A DNA stretch of 34,091 bases, taken from positions 113,100-147,190 of the forward strand of contig PAQI01000018.1 in the NCBI GenBank assembly GCA_002709235.1, given 5' to 3'. The notes beneath the pieces were generated by a model. The model was not told the origin of the DNA. It was given only the letters and a program-made list of their open reading frames with translations, and did not search any database. Made by a program: the position numbers and the translations under genes. Positions 7,160 to 15,813 of this stretch are shown here, piece after piece; position 1 is the stretch's first letter; each line of letters begins with the position of its first letter. Source of the stretch: Hirschia sp. GTDB lineage: Bacteria > Pseudomonadota > Alphaproteobacteria > Caulobacterales > Hyphomonadaceae.

Positions 7160-8569
7160 ATGCCACTTAAAGGATCCATGCCAGACCGTGATCCGGACGC
7201 GGAAGAAAAAGACATCGCGCGTTGGTTAGAGACGGAGATGGGATGCAGTGATGTTTCTATCCAGCGCATGCGGCGCTGGCGACCGATAATGCAGGCTGAC
7301 GTCACCCGAAACGGGAAGAAAGAGCGGTTCTTTCTGAAGGGACAGCGTACCTGGCCTACTCACCCATATCCACTCGACTATGAGCGGGACATGCAGCAGG
7401 TCCTGTTCGAGAACGGGATCAGGGTTCCAGCGATTCCAGGCTGGGTGCCCGACCCGGAAACCATCGTTATGGAATGGGTGGAAGGCGGCCGTGATGCCGG
7501 CCTGATCCAGGAGGCCATCGAGAGCGGCTCAACGATGACTGATGACCGCTGGCAGGCCAGTTTACGCTATATGGAACTATTGGGTGAGCTTCACGCCATT
7601 CCTGTCGAGCGGTTTGCCGAACGCGGGGCTGAACTTCCGAGTAATAACACTGAATTGATGCTCGGCAATTTCGAACGCTTTCACGCAATGTCGTCGCAAG
7701 TTGAAGTGTCTGATCCGTTTATTGCCTTCATATCCGGCTGGCTCCGGCGTAATTGCCCACAAAACAAGGCCGGTATGGCATTTTTGACGGGTGATTGCGG
7801 ACAGTTCCTCACGGATGGCCCGAATATCACCTGTCTGATGGATTTTGAAATCGGCCATATCGGCGATCCGATGCGTGACCTTGCCTGTTTTCGCGGCCGT
7901 CATCCGATCGAAAACATGGGTGATTTGCCAGCGCTGTTCCGAAAGTATGAAGAAGCATCAGGAACAAAGCTCGATTGGGAAGGGATGGCGTTTCACACAG
8001 TCGCTTTCCTTGCTGAGGCCTATTACGGTCCTCTGTTTGGACTTCATGATGATGGTCCTGGGGGGGATTGGGTTGAAGCCTTTGTTCAGGTCGCCATTAT
8101 CGGGCGTCGGTGTCTGGAAGCTCTGGTTGAATTGACGGGAACAAAGCTCGACAGTCTGGAATTGCCGAACGCTGAGCAGACACCACTTGAAGATCTGGCT
8201 TTGTCGCGCCTGGAGGCCGAGATAGGCCGTCTTCCAGATCACAAGGATATGCAGACCTGGCAGCGTAATATCCTTGCTTCGCTTCCAGTAATGTTACGCA
8301 ATATGGGGCACTATCGCATCTGGCGAGATGAAGAATATTGCAATGATGTAGCTGCATTGACCGGCTTTGAAGGGGTAGGCGTATCTAATGCAGATACGGC
8401 ATTCACATCCTTTATCGAAAAAGCCGGACCGGATCAGGATGAGCGCATTATCAAAGTCCTGCACCGAAAACTGCTGCGTGATTGTCTGATCATCGCTGGT
8501 AAGAACCCTCCTGCGGACCACATTGCCCTTGCGCCCGTTGAGCCCGTCGTTCAGTTCGCAACCGATTGA
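7160..8569 (+). CDS. APH-type phosphotransferase-fold protein with degenerate catalytic loop and long C-terminal part
   Basis: A 469-residue protein whose first 260 residues follow the APH fold. The catalytic loop reads TGDCGQFL (210-217). Asp212 is kept, but the usual His is Thr and the metal-binding Asn is Leu. The second metal motif DFE (228-230) and GHIGDPMRDLA are intact. About 200 residues follow the kinase core, longer than typical APH proteins and not recognised as a separate domain. ATG 7160 follows AGGGGAGAC, a strong ribosome binding site. The lost Asn suggests altered or absent kinase activity, perhaps a partner of the preceding APH protein. It lies between that gene and the MFS transporter in the same plus-strand operon. 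Confidence 0.78.
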   Translation: MPLKGSMPDRDPDAEEKDIARWLETEMGCSDVSIQRMRRWRPIMQADVTRNGKKERFFLKGQRTWPTHPYPLDYERDMQQVLFENGIRVPAIPGWVPDPETIVMEWVEGGRDAGLIQEAIESGSTMTDDRWQASLRYMELLGELHAIPVERFAERGAELPSNNTELMLGNFERFHAMSSQVEVSDPFIAFISGWLRRNCPQNKAGMAFLTGDCGQFLTDGPNITCLMDFEIGHIGDPMRDLACFRGRHPIENMGDLPALFRKYEEASGTKLDWEGMAFHTVAFLAEAYYGPLFGLHDDGPGGDWVEAFVQVAIIGRRCLEALVELTGTKLDSLELPNAEQTPLEDLALSRLEAEIGRLPDHKDMQTWQRNILASLPVMLRNMGHYRIWRDEEYCNDVAALTGFEGVGVSNADTAFTSFIEKAGPDQDERIIKVLHRKLLRDCLIIAGKNPPADHIALAPVEPVVQFATD

Positions 8570-8631
8570 TATCAGAACGAATATTAGGGCAGGCTGAGCA
8601 ATTATACAGCGATACGATTCAGGGGATGCGA

Positions 8632-9942
8632 ATGCAGAAGACACCTCAGGACATCATAGATGAAGGGCGACTGGGAAAGTGGCAGATTGCTGCACTGGCC
8701 GTCACGGTATTGCTGAACGCTCTTGATGGCTTCGATGTGATGTCGATCAGCTTTGCAGCACCTGGCATTGCCAAGGAATGGGCCGTTCCAAGGGACGTCC
8801 TTGGTTGGGTCTTGTCCATGGAGCTTATCGGGATGGCGGTGGGGTCCATCTTTCTGGGTGGTATGGCAGACCGTTTTGGTCGCCGCCCAACAATCCTTGG
8901 TTGCCTGTCAGTCATGGCCATTGGAATGCTTCTGGCTCCGATGTGTAGTGACGTCATGCAGTTGTCTGCCTGTCGATTGGTCACGGGTCTGGGCATAGGT
9001 GGAATGCTGGCCGCATTGAACGCTACAGTCGCGGAGTTCTCCAACGCGCGTTATCGCAATCTCATTCTACCATTAATGGTCATTGGATATCCGCTCGGTG
9101 CCTTTCTGGGAGGGATGTTGGCCAGTAATTGGCTATCCGGCGGAAATTGGCGAGACGTATTTTATCTTGGGGCCGGTCTCACGATTGCCAGCATTCCGCT
9201 CGCATACTGGCTGGTGCCCGAAACGCCGGGTTGGTTGAACGAGAGGCGTCCTAAAAATGCTTTGAAGCGCATCAATATCACCTTGAACAAGTTCAATCTG
9301 GGTGAATTGGATGAACTTCCAGATCCTCCAGCACAAAAGCCTAAAGCATCTCTCGTCGAGATCTTGCAGCCGCCATTGCTGGGACGCACGATATTACTGA
9401 CGCTGGCTTATCTGACACATGTCACGGCTTACTACTATTTCGTGAAATGGATTCCAAAACTGGTGGTCGATATGGGTTTCGAGCCGAGTGCTGGCGGGCA
9501 GGTTCTGACCTGGGCGATGCTGGGCGGTGCAATCGGCGGAGGCCTGCTGGGCGTGGTTTCACTGAAGATCGGTGTGCGCAAGGCCACATTGATTTCACTC
9601 GGTGGAGCATTCGTTATGCTCAACGTCTTCGGGCATGCTTCCCCCGATATAGCCAGGCTTGCCTGGATAGCGGGGGTGACGGCCTTTTTCTCCAATGCAG
9701 CAGCTGTGGGGTTCTACGCGCTATTGGCAATGGCGTTTCCGCCACGGGTGAGGGCAACAGGGACAGGCTTTGGCATCGGATTTGGCAGAGCAGGTGCAGC
9801 GATGGGACCGGCGTTGGCAGGCATCTTGTTTGCGCGGGGAATGAATGTGGGAGACGTTTCGATGATCATCTCCATCGGGTCCGCACTGTCAATTATCGCG
9901 ATCCTGTTGGTTAGAATGCCATCAAAGGCAAAGCCTGGATGA
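8632..9942 (+). CDS. MFS transporter, aromatic acid:H+ symporter (AAHS)-like
   Basis: A 436-residue membrane protein with about twelve hydrophobic segments. DGFD (32-35) in the first helix is the AAHS-type signature. GGMADRFGRRP (76-86) is the conserved MFS loop between helices 2 and 3, and RLVTGLGIGG (115-124) follows. By family, it imports an organic acid with protons across the inner membrane. ATG 8632 is chosen because AGGGG lies six bases upstream; ATG 8626 is too close to that site, and the in-frame TTG 8566 overlaps the previous stop. It shares the operon with the LLM and APH-type genes, so the cargo is probably the pathway substrate or an acidic intermediate. Confidence 0.9.
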   Translation: MQKTPQDIIDEGRLGKWQIAALAVTVLLNALDGFDVMSISFAAPGIAKEWAVPRDVLGWVLSMELIGMAVGSIFLGGMADRFGRRPTILGCLSVMAIGMLLAPMCSDVMQLSACRLVTGLGIGGMLAALNATVAEFSNARYRNLILPLMVIGYPLGAFLGGMLASNWLSGGNWRDVFYLGAGLTIASIPLAYWLVPETPGWLNERRPKNALKRINITLNKFNLGELDELPDPPAQKPKASLVEILQPPLLGRTILLTLAYLTHVTAYYYFVKWIPKLVVDMGFEPSAGGQVLTWAMLGGAIGGGLLGVVSLKIGVRKATLISLGGAFVMLNVFGHASPDIARLAWIAGVTAFFSNAAAVGFYALLAMAFPPRVRATGTGFGIGFGRAGAAMGPALAGILFARGMNVGDVSMIISIGSALSIIAILLVRMPSKAKPG

Positions 9943-10041
9943 CACAGTATTTGCCATTCACAGTTCATCCCTTTGTTCAGGTTAAGCCCAGATCATTCCA
10001 GCGCCCGTTTTCTGTGTTCAAACCCTTGAGGCATTCCCCTA

Positions 10042-10894
10042 ATGAGAAATGGTAATTTTGTTTTTGTTGGGGGAAGTCAAGGTGTTGGCAAGGCTACTGC
10101 GCTTGCTGCTGCCGGACATGGGGCCTCAATTCTGCTAATCGCGCGTAATCTTGTATCTGGAGAAGCCGCCGTTGACGAGATGAAGATTGCTGGTGCGGCC
10201 TCCGCAGACTTTGTATCGGCAGACCTTTCGACCATTTCAGGCATGAATGCCGCAGCTGAAGCAATCATTGGTTGGCGACCCCAAATTCATGGCCTGATGC
10301 ATAGCGCAATGAGCGCCTTTTCAACCAAAGTTGTGACATCAGATTGGCCTGGAGTTGGCGTTTGCGCTTCAATATATGGCGCGCGCAGTGATCAACCATA
10401 AATGCGCAGATGTACTTTCAGCTTCCGGAGACGGACGAATCGTTCATCTCGCTGGGCCGGTGCCTTACAAAATGGCAAAGCCGAATTTTGAAGACCTGCA
10501 GTTCGAGGCGAGCAAGTGGACCTTTTTCAAGGCGATCCTTACCACACACATTCTGGGTTTCATGTTTCTTGATGAAGCGTCACGCCGTTGGACAGAAAAA
10601 CCAATTACACTGCACGCATCGGGGATCGGTACCACCAAGACCAATGTGATGACCAATCCTGAGATGCATTGGATCATGCGAGCCATGGCAGTATTTGGGA
10701 CCACTCCAGAAAAATCAGCACAAAATGCGATCCGCCTTCTTCTCTCATCTGAGCGACCGGAGCCTTCAACTGGGGTGTTGAAGAGTTCCTCCAAATTCAA
10801 GATTTCCCCTTTCGATCACCCAAGAGAGGAAGCAGAAAACTTGTGGAATATCACAACAAAACTTGCTGAAGGACAGGGTATCGCGTTGCCTTGA
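10042..10894 (+). pseudogene. Short-chain dehydrogenase/reductase broken by a +1 frameshift
   Basis: Two overlapping frames together make one SDR-like protein of about 283 residues. The first frame (10042-10401) holds the nucleotide-binding motif GGSQGVGKA and a PQIHGLMHSA strand. The second frame (from about 10349 to 10894) holds VHLAGPVPYKMAK, FEASKWTFFKAI, GIGTTKTN and the C-terminus. Removing one C from the CC at 10348-10349 would join them as SDWLELAFALQYMARA. This is either a true single-base lesion or a sequencing error. The usual YxxxK appears as FEASK, so the catalytic Tyr may also be changed. It is the last gene of the LLM-APH-MFS operon, 99 nt after the transporter. The intact form was probably an NAD(P)-dependent alcohol or ketone oxidoreductase. 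Confidence 0.78.
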
Positions 10895-10920
10895 GCAAGC
10901 TCTCTGCTCGATCGACTATC

Positions 10921-10941
10921 AGGGTGCCATTTAGACACCCT
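10921..10941. terminator. Weak hairpin between convergent genes, possible terminator
   Basis: AGGGTG and CACCCT form a six-pair stem around a nine-base loop. It sits between the ends of the SDR pseudogene (plus) and the hydratase gene (minus). No clear T-run follows on either strand, so factor-independent termination is uncertain. The position suits a bidirectional 3' end. Confidence 0.3.
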
Positions 10942-10946
10942 TGAGG

Positions 10947-11810
10947 TCACACAGCGATTTTAGCCGATCCATCATCGATAACGACCACGTTTCTCTCGAC
11001 TGCATTCGAACGAAAATAGACATCTGATCCATCTTTCCAGATCAACGTTCGGATAGTGTCGCCTGGATATACAGGGGTGGTAAAGCGAAGTCCCACCTCC
11101 CGCAGGTTTTGTGCAATTCCCATACAACAAGCATGGATCAATGCGCGAGAGACCAATCCCATTGTCGACAGGCCATGAAGTATTGGGCGATCAAATCCGG
11201 CATTTCGTGCAGTTTCAGGATCAATATGCAGAGGGTTTCGGTCACCTGAGAGCCGATAGATGGCAGCCTGAGTGACCGAGGTCGGTAATATCACTTCGAA
11301 ATCGGGATCACGATCTGGAATCGATGGAAGTGGATCGCCGGGCAGGTTGCGTTCACCTCCAAACCCACCTGCACCGCGAACGACCCAGACCTCACTTGAT
11401 TCCGCAACGAGTGTTCCTCCGGGCGTGCTCAATCGTTTGGATGCGCGAAGCAGTGCGGCCTTGCCAGCTCCCTTGTCCGCAATATCGGTGATTTTTATGT
11501 CACCGATGAGCGTACCGAATGTGTCCAGCGGTTCGTGTATTTTCAGGCGCTGTTCTCCGTGGAGAATGGTCCGCCAATCCAATCCAGATTGCGGATCCAT
11601 AGGCCAGAACCCGGGCGTTCCGAGTACAATTGCCATGGTCGGAATAACTTGAAGATTGTGCTCATATAGAAAGCTGGTTTCGTCGATTTGGTTGCTCAAT
11701 CCTGCACCGACGCCAAGTGCGTACAATATGACATCTCGGGGGTCATAATCGTCGTGTGCCTTTGGAATATCGAAGGCGAGCAGTTTTTCTGGTTTCAGTG
11801 GAGTGGTCAT
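10947..11810 (-). CDS. MaoC-type (R)-specific enoyl-CoA hydratase (hydratase 2)
   Basis: A 287-residue double hot-dog protein like the hydratase 2 part of eukaryotic MFE-2. The C-terminal hot dog has the signature YRLSGDRNPLHID (185-197) with likely catalytic Asp190 and His195, then RPILHGLSTMG (208-218). The N-terminal hot dog is degenerate but present. The reaction expected is hydration of trans-2-enoyl-CoA to (3R)-hydroxyacyl-CoA, often on bulky or branched chains such as steroid side chains. The ATG at 11810 overlaps the stop of the upstream esterase by one base (TGATG), showing translational coupling; the in-frame TTG at 11813 is less likely. The stereochemistry is opposite to that of the FadJ-type fusion at 18242. 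Confidence 0.88.
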   Translation of the reverse strand: MTTPLKPEKLLAFDIPKAHDDYDPRDVILYALGVGAGLSNQIDETSFLYEHNLQVIPTMAIVLGTPGFWPMDPQSGLDWRTILHGEQRLKIHEPLDTFGTLIGDIKITDIADKGAGKAALLRASKRLSTPGGTLVAESSEVWVVRGAGGFGGERNLPGDPLPSIPDRDPDFEVILPTSVTQAAIYRLSGDRNPLHIDPETARNAGFDRPILHGLSTMGLVSRALIHACCMGIAQNLREVGLRFTTPVYPGDTIRTLIWKDGSDVYFRSNAVERNVVVIDDGSAKIAV

Positions 11811-12745
11811 CAAATCAATGCGTTTTTAAGCGCTCTCAATGTGTCATCTTGAGAGCGAATTGTGACTGCTGCTTCCTTGGCTAACTGAAAGCCATGGAAG
11901 CAACCGGGATATATGATCAACTCGGTTGACACACCCGAACGGATCAAGCGGGACGTATAATCAAGACACTCATCGACGAAAAGATCGAGTGCCCCGACAG
12001 AAACAAACGCTGGGGGCAGGTTTGAAAGGTCTTCTGCGCGAGCTGCGCTGGCGTAAGCAGATGGCGTCTTGGTGCCTAGGTAGGCATTCCAGCAAAATGC
12101 GCTAGCTTCGCGTGTCCATATGAACTCACCTGTATAGGGGTTATGGCCTCCCTGCCGTTGAATCTTGTCATCCAGACGCGGTGCTTCCAGAAGCTGGAAA
12201 GCAATAGGAAATTCACCGTGATCGCGTGCCATTATGCTTAGACATGCGGCCATCGCGCCTCCCGCGCTAGATCCGGCAACGGCTATTCTTTGTGGGTCTA
12301 TGCCCAGAACTGCAGACTGTTGGTTCAGCCAGCGTAAGGCATCGTAAGCATCATTCATGGGGCCGGGAAAAGGAGTTTCCGGTGCCAATCTGTAGTCAAC
12401 AGATAAAATGAGGCAGCCGAGTTCATTGGCCCAGTTCATGAGTTCTGGCTGGTTCATTTGTGGCTGACCCATAACATGTCCTCCACCATGAAAATGCAAA
12501 ATGGCTGCAGTCTTGGACGGCTGTTCATCTGGCTGAATCAGCAGGCAGCCAATCGTACGGTCATGATCACGGGATGGAATCTGTATTTCGCGGCAGTGAA
12601 CGGGCAAAGGTGGTAACTGCTGGGCGGATAGCACTGTTCGGGCCATGTCTCTAAGGCCCTGCAATGACCCGGCATTCATTTCCATTTTTGGAAAATTGTC
12701 GATGACTCCGAGTAGTTCGGGGTCAACGAGATGAAGCGTATCCAT
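11810..12745 (-). CDS. Alpha/beta hydrolase of the hormone-sensitive lipase (HSL) family
   Basis: A 311-residue HSL-type esterase. HGGGH at 86-90 is the oxyanion-hole motif. GSSAGG at 158-163 holds the nucleophile Ser160. Asp254 (ALDLF) and His284 (CFHGF) complete the triad. It has no signal peptide and should be cytoplasmic. ATG 12745 is preferred over ATG 12751 because AAAAGGGG lies immediately before 12751, giving the ideal six-base spacing only for 12745. It heads a two-gene minus-strand operon with the (R)-hydratase. Likely substrates are short or medium acyl esters or lactones formed in the pathway; Baeyer-Villiger-type ester cleavage is possible but unproven. Confidence 0.92.
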   Translation of the reverse strand: MDTLHLVDPELLGVIDNFPKMEMNAGSLQGLRDMARTVLSAQQLPPLPVHCREIQIPSRDHDRTIGCLLIQPDEQPSKTAAILHFHGGGHVMGQPQMNQPELMNWANELGCLILSVDYRLAPETPFPGPMNDAYDALRWLNQQSAVLGIDPQRIAVAGSSAGGAMAACLSIMARDHGEFPIAFQLLEAPRLDDKIQRQGGHNPYTGEFIWTREASAFCWNAYLGTKTPSAYASAARAEDLSNLPPAFVSVGALDLFVDECLDYTSRLIRSGVSTELIIYPGCFHGFQLAKEAAVTIRSQDDTLRALKNALI

Positions 12746-12773
12746 TTCCATCCCCTTTTAAGGTCATTCGAAG

Positions 12774-12779
12774 ATTATA
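12774..12779 (-). promoter_or_regulatory. Possible -10 element for the HSL esterase/hydratase operon
   Basis: On the minus strand this is a perfect TATAAT, 28 bases upstream of the esterase ATG at 12745. No good -35 hexamer stands at 16-18 bases, so it is only a candidate. Confidence 0.35.
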
Positions 12780-12892
12780 TTTATCGATCGGCAGCTTTAC
12801 AGAATTGCTCCGGGGTGGGGCCTCTCCGTTGATAGGATAGCTAGAGTTATCTGCGCGAGCTGAGTTGATGATTATTTGGGGGCTGCATGACG

Positions 12893-12902
12893 TTCACGTG
12901 AA
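12893..12902. promoter_or_regulatory. Ten-base perfect palindrome TTCACGTGAA, candidate operator
   Basis: TTCACGTGAA is its own reverse complement. It lies in the 317-bp gap (12752-13068) between the esterase and the TonB receptor, about 115 bp upstream of the candidate -10 element. The rest of this gap holds that -10 element and the receptor's terminator; I see no gene in it. A regulator site is possible but unsupported by repetition elsewhere. Confidence 0.3.
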
Positions 12903-12971
12903 GGATCATCGGGAGATAATCTACAAGTAGAGAAGGAAAAGAGTATCCTTAATGGAATTCATTTGATTTCA

Positions 12972-13013
12972 GACAAAATAAAGACGGCCGGACTTCAAAA
13001 GCCCGGCCGTCTT
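12972..13013 (-). terminator. Rho-independent terminator of the TonB receptor gene
   Basis: Arms 12981-12991 (AAGACGGCCGG) and 13003-13013 (CCGGCCGTCTT) are perfectly complementary, giving an 11-pair GC-rich stem with an 11-base loop. On the minus strand the stem is followed at once by TATTTTG. It starts 55 bases after the receptor stop codon and fits factor-independent termination of that gene. Confidence 0.88.
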
Positions 13014-13068
13014 CATGATTTGATTAGTTAGCTAGCGACCCAATATAAGGTGCTCGCTTTTTTATTCG

Positions 13069-15474
13069 TTACCAGTCGAGAGTAACGGTCATCCCGTAAG
13101 TGCGCGGGTTGCCGGCATTATTGGAAACGAAACCCAGCTGATTGTAGCTTGCGAACAGGTTCTGCGAATACTGTTCATCTGTCAGGTTCCGACCCCAGAA
13201 AGCCAGTTCAAGACCTGGGTCATCGAACAAGAATGTGATGCGACCGTTCAGCTCACCATAAGAATCAAGGGTGGAGAGCTGGTTGGCTATGGCCACATTA
13301 GCAAGTCTGGTATCGATCTGCTCCTGAGTCAGGGTTGGGTCTGTCAGGTCGGCGGTTTCCTGACCGAAGTTTCGGTCGTCCATGAATGCATAGTCGAAGT
13401 GGACTGCTGCATTACCGAACTCGGTTTCGAAGGTCTGGGTTGCGCCGAGGTTGAAGGTCCATTCAGGCGTTTGAGCAACAGTTTCATCGCTTCGGTCGAA
13501 TGTTCCACCTACACCCAGGTCAAGAAAAGTACCGGATTCATATTCCGACCACAGTCGAGATACAGCACCGGAGAGTTGCATGCCTTCCCAGGGGCTTGCT
13601 TTCACTTCTAATTCAGCACCGTAGGATTTGATGTTACCAGAGTTCTGGGTGAACTGTGTCAGGCCACCATTGACGATCCCGTTGACAATGTTCTGAGCGT
13701 CTTCACGCCATACGTGGAATACGGCCAGGTTGGTTTGCAGACGATTGTCGATGAACTGTCCCTTGAAACCGAATTCCACATCTTTCACGTTTTCGGGTTC
13801 AAAAGATTCCAGCCCGGTAGGGGCCGGACGTGTGTTGAACCCACCTGAGAGCGATGCACCACCTGTTTTGGCGTAGACCATGAGATCTTCATTGATCTGA
13901 TAGTCCAGACCCAAGGTCCAGGCAGGGTAGTCAAAGCTTGCGTCAAAGGGAGCGTTACAAAGAGCTGGATCAGTCGTGCCTGCATTTGGTCCGACGCGAC
14001 AGGTTTCAGGTTGGATAATGACGACACCTCCTCCCGCGAACACTGCTTCTGGTGCACCTGTGATATTGTCCACGCCATGACCAACGATGCTGCGCTCATC
14101 CCAAGTGTAACGAATACCAGCTGTCAGTCGAAGTGCATCTGTGATGTTGTAGTTGGTTTGCGCGAACAGGGCGGACGACTTGGATTCAAAGTCTGAAAGG
14201 TTTCGACCGGAAGGTGCAAGGCTAAGCCCGCCCAGTGCTGGAACGTTGCTTAGAGCGTATGAATCCGAACGCTCTTCACCCGTTTCCTTGAAGTAGTAGG
14301 CACCTACAATCCAGTCAAACGGCCCAGAGGAACCAGATGCCTGAAGCTCCTGACTGATCTGGTCCTGAAGATATTCGGAATAAAACGAAATTCCTCCAGC
14401 CGGTGTGCTGTCAAGATCCGCAGCGTTTCCTGAGTTGGAATCGCGGTAGGCAGTTATGGATTTGACCGTGACATCACCAACTTCAAATTCCAGTGTTCCA
14501 GATACACCATATGCGCGGTTCCGGTTCATGATCTTGTTGACTTCGCCGGACTTTGTGACTGTGAAGCCGGGAGAGTCGTAATATGTTCCTTCAGTACGGA
14601 GCATATCAAGCGAGAACTGGCCCGGGAACAGGGTCGCCAGCGGACCAGTCGGGTTCACTGCAACGACACGGTTCATAGTACCATTGTCGTTGGACTTAAT
14701 GTAGTCACCAGACAGGGTAAATGTCAGCGGGATTTCTTCTGGTGCCCAACGGATTGTTGCACGCGTAGATATGTCGGACTCAATATCACCAAGTGGTTGG
14801 CCTGTCTCAAGGTTCTTGCCGTAACCGTCTCTTTCCGCATAACGGCCAGCAAGACGCATTGAAAGCTCGTCTCCCATGAGTGGGATTGTGGCCGCACTTT
14901 CAACCATGCGTTGATCGTAGTTGCCAATGCCCGCTTTTACATAGCCCGTTGCGTCTCCATCAGGCTGCACGGTCGTAAACTGCACGGCTCCACCGGTAGT
15001 GTTTCTACCGAACAAGGTGCCTTGAGTACCACGTACCACCTGCACGTCACTGACGTCGAGAAAGCCTAGGTTACTGGAAATTGCGCGGGCCAGGTAAACG
15101 CCGTCGAGATATACCCCAACTGCAGAGTCAGTCACCGAGTTTGGGCTGTTCTGGGCATTCCCACGAAGAGCAAATGTCACAATTGCCGATGGACCTGTAC
15201 CGGCCCCACGCGACATGAGACCCGGCGCGGCGCGCTGGATATCAGTTGCAAATGTGAGTTGCTGGGCTTCAATATCCTTTGCGGAAATGGCCGTAACAGC
15301 AACAGGTGTCTCTTGCAGGTTTTCTTCTGCCTTACGCGCTGTAACAACGACGACGTCCAGATGAGACTTCTGCTCTACTTCGGGTTCGTCAGACTGGGCG
15401 TATGCAATGGTTGGCAGAAAGGCTGCTGCAGCCAATGACGTGACGATTGCGGTGCTAAACCGAACTGATTTCAC
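13069..15474 (-). CDS. TonB-dependent outer-membrane receptor
   Basis: An 801-residue outer-membrane receptor. The signal peptide is about residues 1-26, ending AYA-Q. DVVVVTA (40-46) is the TonB box. The plug begins with LQETPVAVTAIS and contains the usual VQVVRGTQGTLFGRNTTGG segment. The rest is a beta barrel ending in MTVTLDW with a C-terminal aromatic residue. I chose the GTG at 15474 because GGGGAGG lies eight bases upstream and the signal peptide starts there; the frame extends to 15525 without such support. Receptors of this IroN/CirA-like type in catabolic clusters usually import hydrophobic organic substrates rather than iron. It is monocistronic, with a terminator after it and a palindrome in its leader. 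Confidence 0.95.
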   Translation of the reverse strand: MKSVRFSTAIVTSLAAAAFLPTIAYAQSDEPEVEQKSHLDVVVVTARKAEENLQETPVAVTAISAKDIEAQQLTFATDIQRAAPGLMSRGAGTGPSAIVTFALRGNAQNSPNSVTDSAVGVYLDGVYLARAISSNLGFLDVSDVQVVRGTQGTLFGRNTTGGAVQFTTVQPDGDATGYVKAGIGNYDQRMVESAATIPLMGDELSMRLAGRYAERDGYGKNLETGQPLGDIESDISTRATIRWAPEEIPLTFTLSGDYIKSNDNGTMNRVVAVNPTGPLATLFPGQFSLDMLRTEGTYYDSPGFTVTKSGEVNKIMNRNRAYGVSGTLEFEVGDVTVKSITAYRDSNSGNAADLDSTPAGGISFYSEYLQDQISQELQASGSSGPFDWIVGAYYFKETGEERSDSYALSNVPALGGLSLAPSGRNLSDFESKSSALFAQTNYNITDALRLTAGIRYTWDERSIVGHGVDNITGAPEAVFAGGGVVIIQPETCRVGPNAGTTDPALCNAPFDASFDYPAWTLGLDYQINEDLMVYAKTGGASLSGGFNTRPAPTGLESFEPENVKDVEFGFKGQFIDNRLQTNLAVFHVWREDAQNIVNGIVNGGLTQFTQNSGNIKSYGAELEVKASPWEGMQLSGAVSRLWSEYESGTFLDLGVGGTFDRSDETVAQTPEWTFNLGATQTFETEFGNAAVHFDYAFMDDRNFGQETADLTDPTLTQEQIDTRLANVAIANQLSTLDSYGELNGRITFLFDDPGLELAFWGRNLTDEQYSQNLFASYNQLGFVSNNAGNPRTYGMTVTLDW

Positions 15475-15482
15475 TTTTTTAT

Positions 15483-15489
15483 CCTCCCC
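15483..15489 (-). promoter_or_regulatory. Ribosome binding site that selects a GTG start for the TonB receptor
   Basis: GGGGAGG on the minus strand, eight bases before the GTG at 15474. It is a near-perfect Shine-Dalgarno sequence and is the main reason for choosing GTG over the ATG codons farther upstream. Confidence 0.8.
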
Positions 15490-15493
15490 TGAT

Positions 15494-15515
15494 TGGTCAT
15501 GATTTGTCATGACCA
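15494..15515. promoter_or_regulatory. Perfect inverted repeat (9-bp arms), candidate operator in the receptor leader
   Basis: TGGTCATGA, four bases, then TCATGACCA. The arms match perfectly over nine bases. It lies 20 bases upstream of the receptor start, just beyond the ribosome binding site. It is in the 366-bp gap (15475-15840) that separates the divergent receptor and racemase genes. The form suits a dimeric repressor such as a TetR or GntR protein. It could also fold in the mRNA near the ribosome binding site. I found no second exact copy in the window. Confidence 0.6.
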
Positions 15516-15522
15516 CTAAAAT

Positions 15523-15547
15523 CACATTCTGCGCTTTTGCGAATGTG
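15523..15547. promoter_or_regulatory. Second inverted repeat in the receptor/racemase divergent region
   Basis: CACATTC and GAATGTG are perfectly complementary seven-base arms separated by 11 bases. It lies eight bases from the nine-bp-arm palindrome, on the side away from the receptor gene. It may be another operator or part of the receptor promoter region. Confidence 0.35.
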
Positions 15548-15771
15548 TTCGCGCCAAACTAGATAAAAGTTGGAATCGTGTTCCTATCGAAAGGTAGGGC
15601 CCTCGATATTCCAATGTTGTCTTTTAAAGGTGCTGTAAAAATGACACGCTTTTGTTTTGGTAGGGAAAGCTCTTGGTGAGCTGTCCTCTAAAATCAGTAG
15701 TGGCATGAGCGGCAGGCATCTTCTGGTGCTTAACTTCAGAAAACTGTACCCTGCTATTTAAAGTCTTCATT

Positions 15772-15813
15772 GCAGAACGAGGCCCCTTTCCGAGTATGGG
15801 CAGTTCGTTCTGC
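15772..15813 (+). promoter_or_regulatory. Stable leader hairpin just upstream of the racemase operon
   Basis: GCAGAACGA (15772-15780) pairs perfectly with TCGTTCTGC (15805-15813). Inside, GCCC (15782-15785) pairs with GGGC (15798-15801) after a small asymmetric internal loop, giving a 13-pair structure with a 12-base terminal loop. It ends 27 bases before the ATG at 15841. No T-run follows, so it is not a classic terminator. It may be an mRNA leader element or a protein-binding site. Confidence 0.5.

Noticed and set aside
5977-8569. Antibiotic resistance by the two APH-fold proteins
   Set aside because: The catalytic loops are not resistance-like and the genes are embedded in a catabolic operon.
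9447-9914. 155-codon plus-strand frame
   Set aside because: Shadow frame inside the MFS transporter; low-complexity Arg/Cys/Gly-rich product with no domain.
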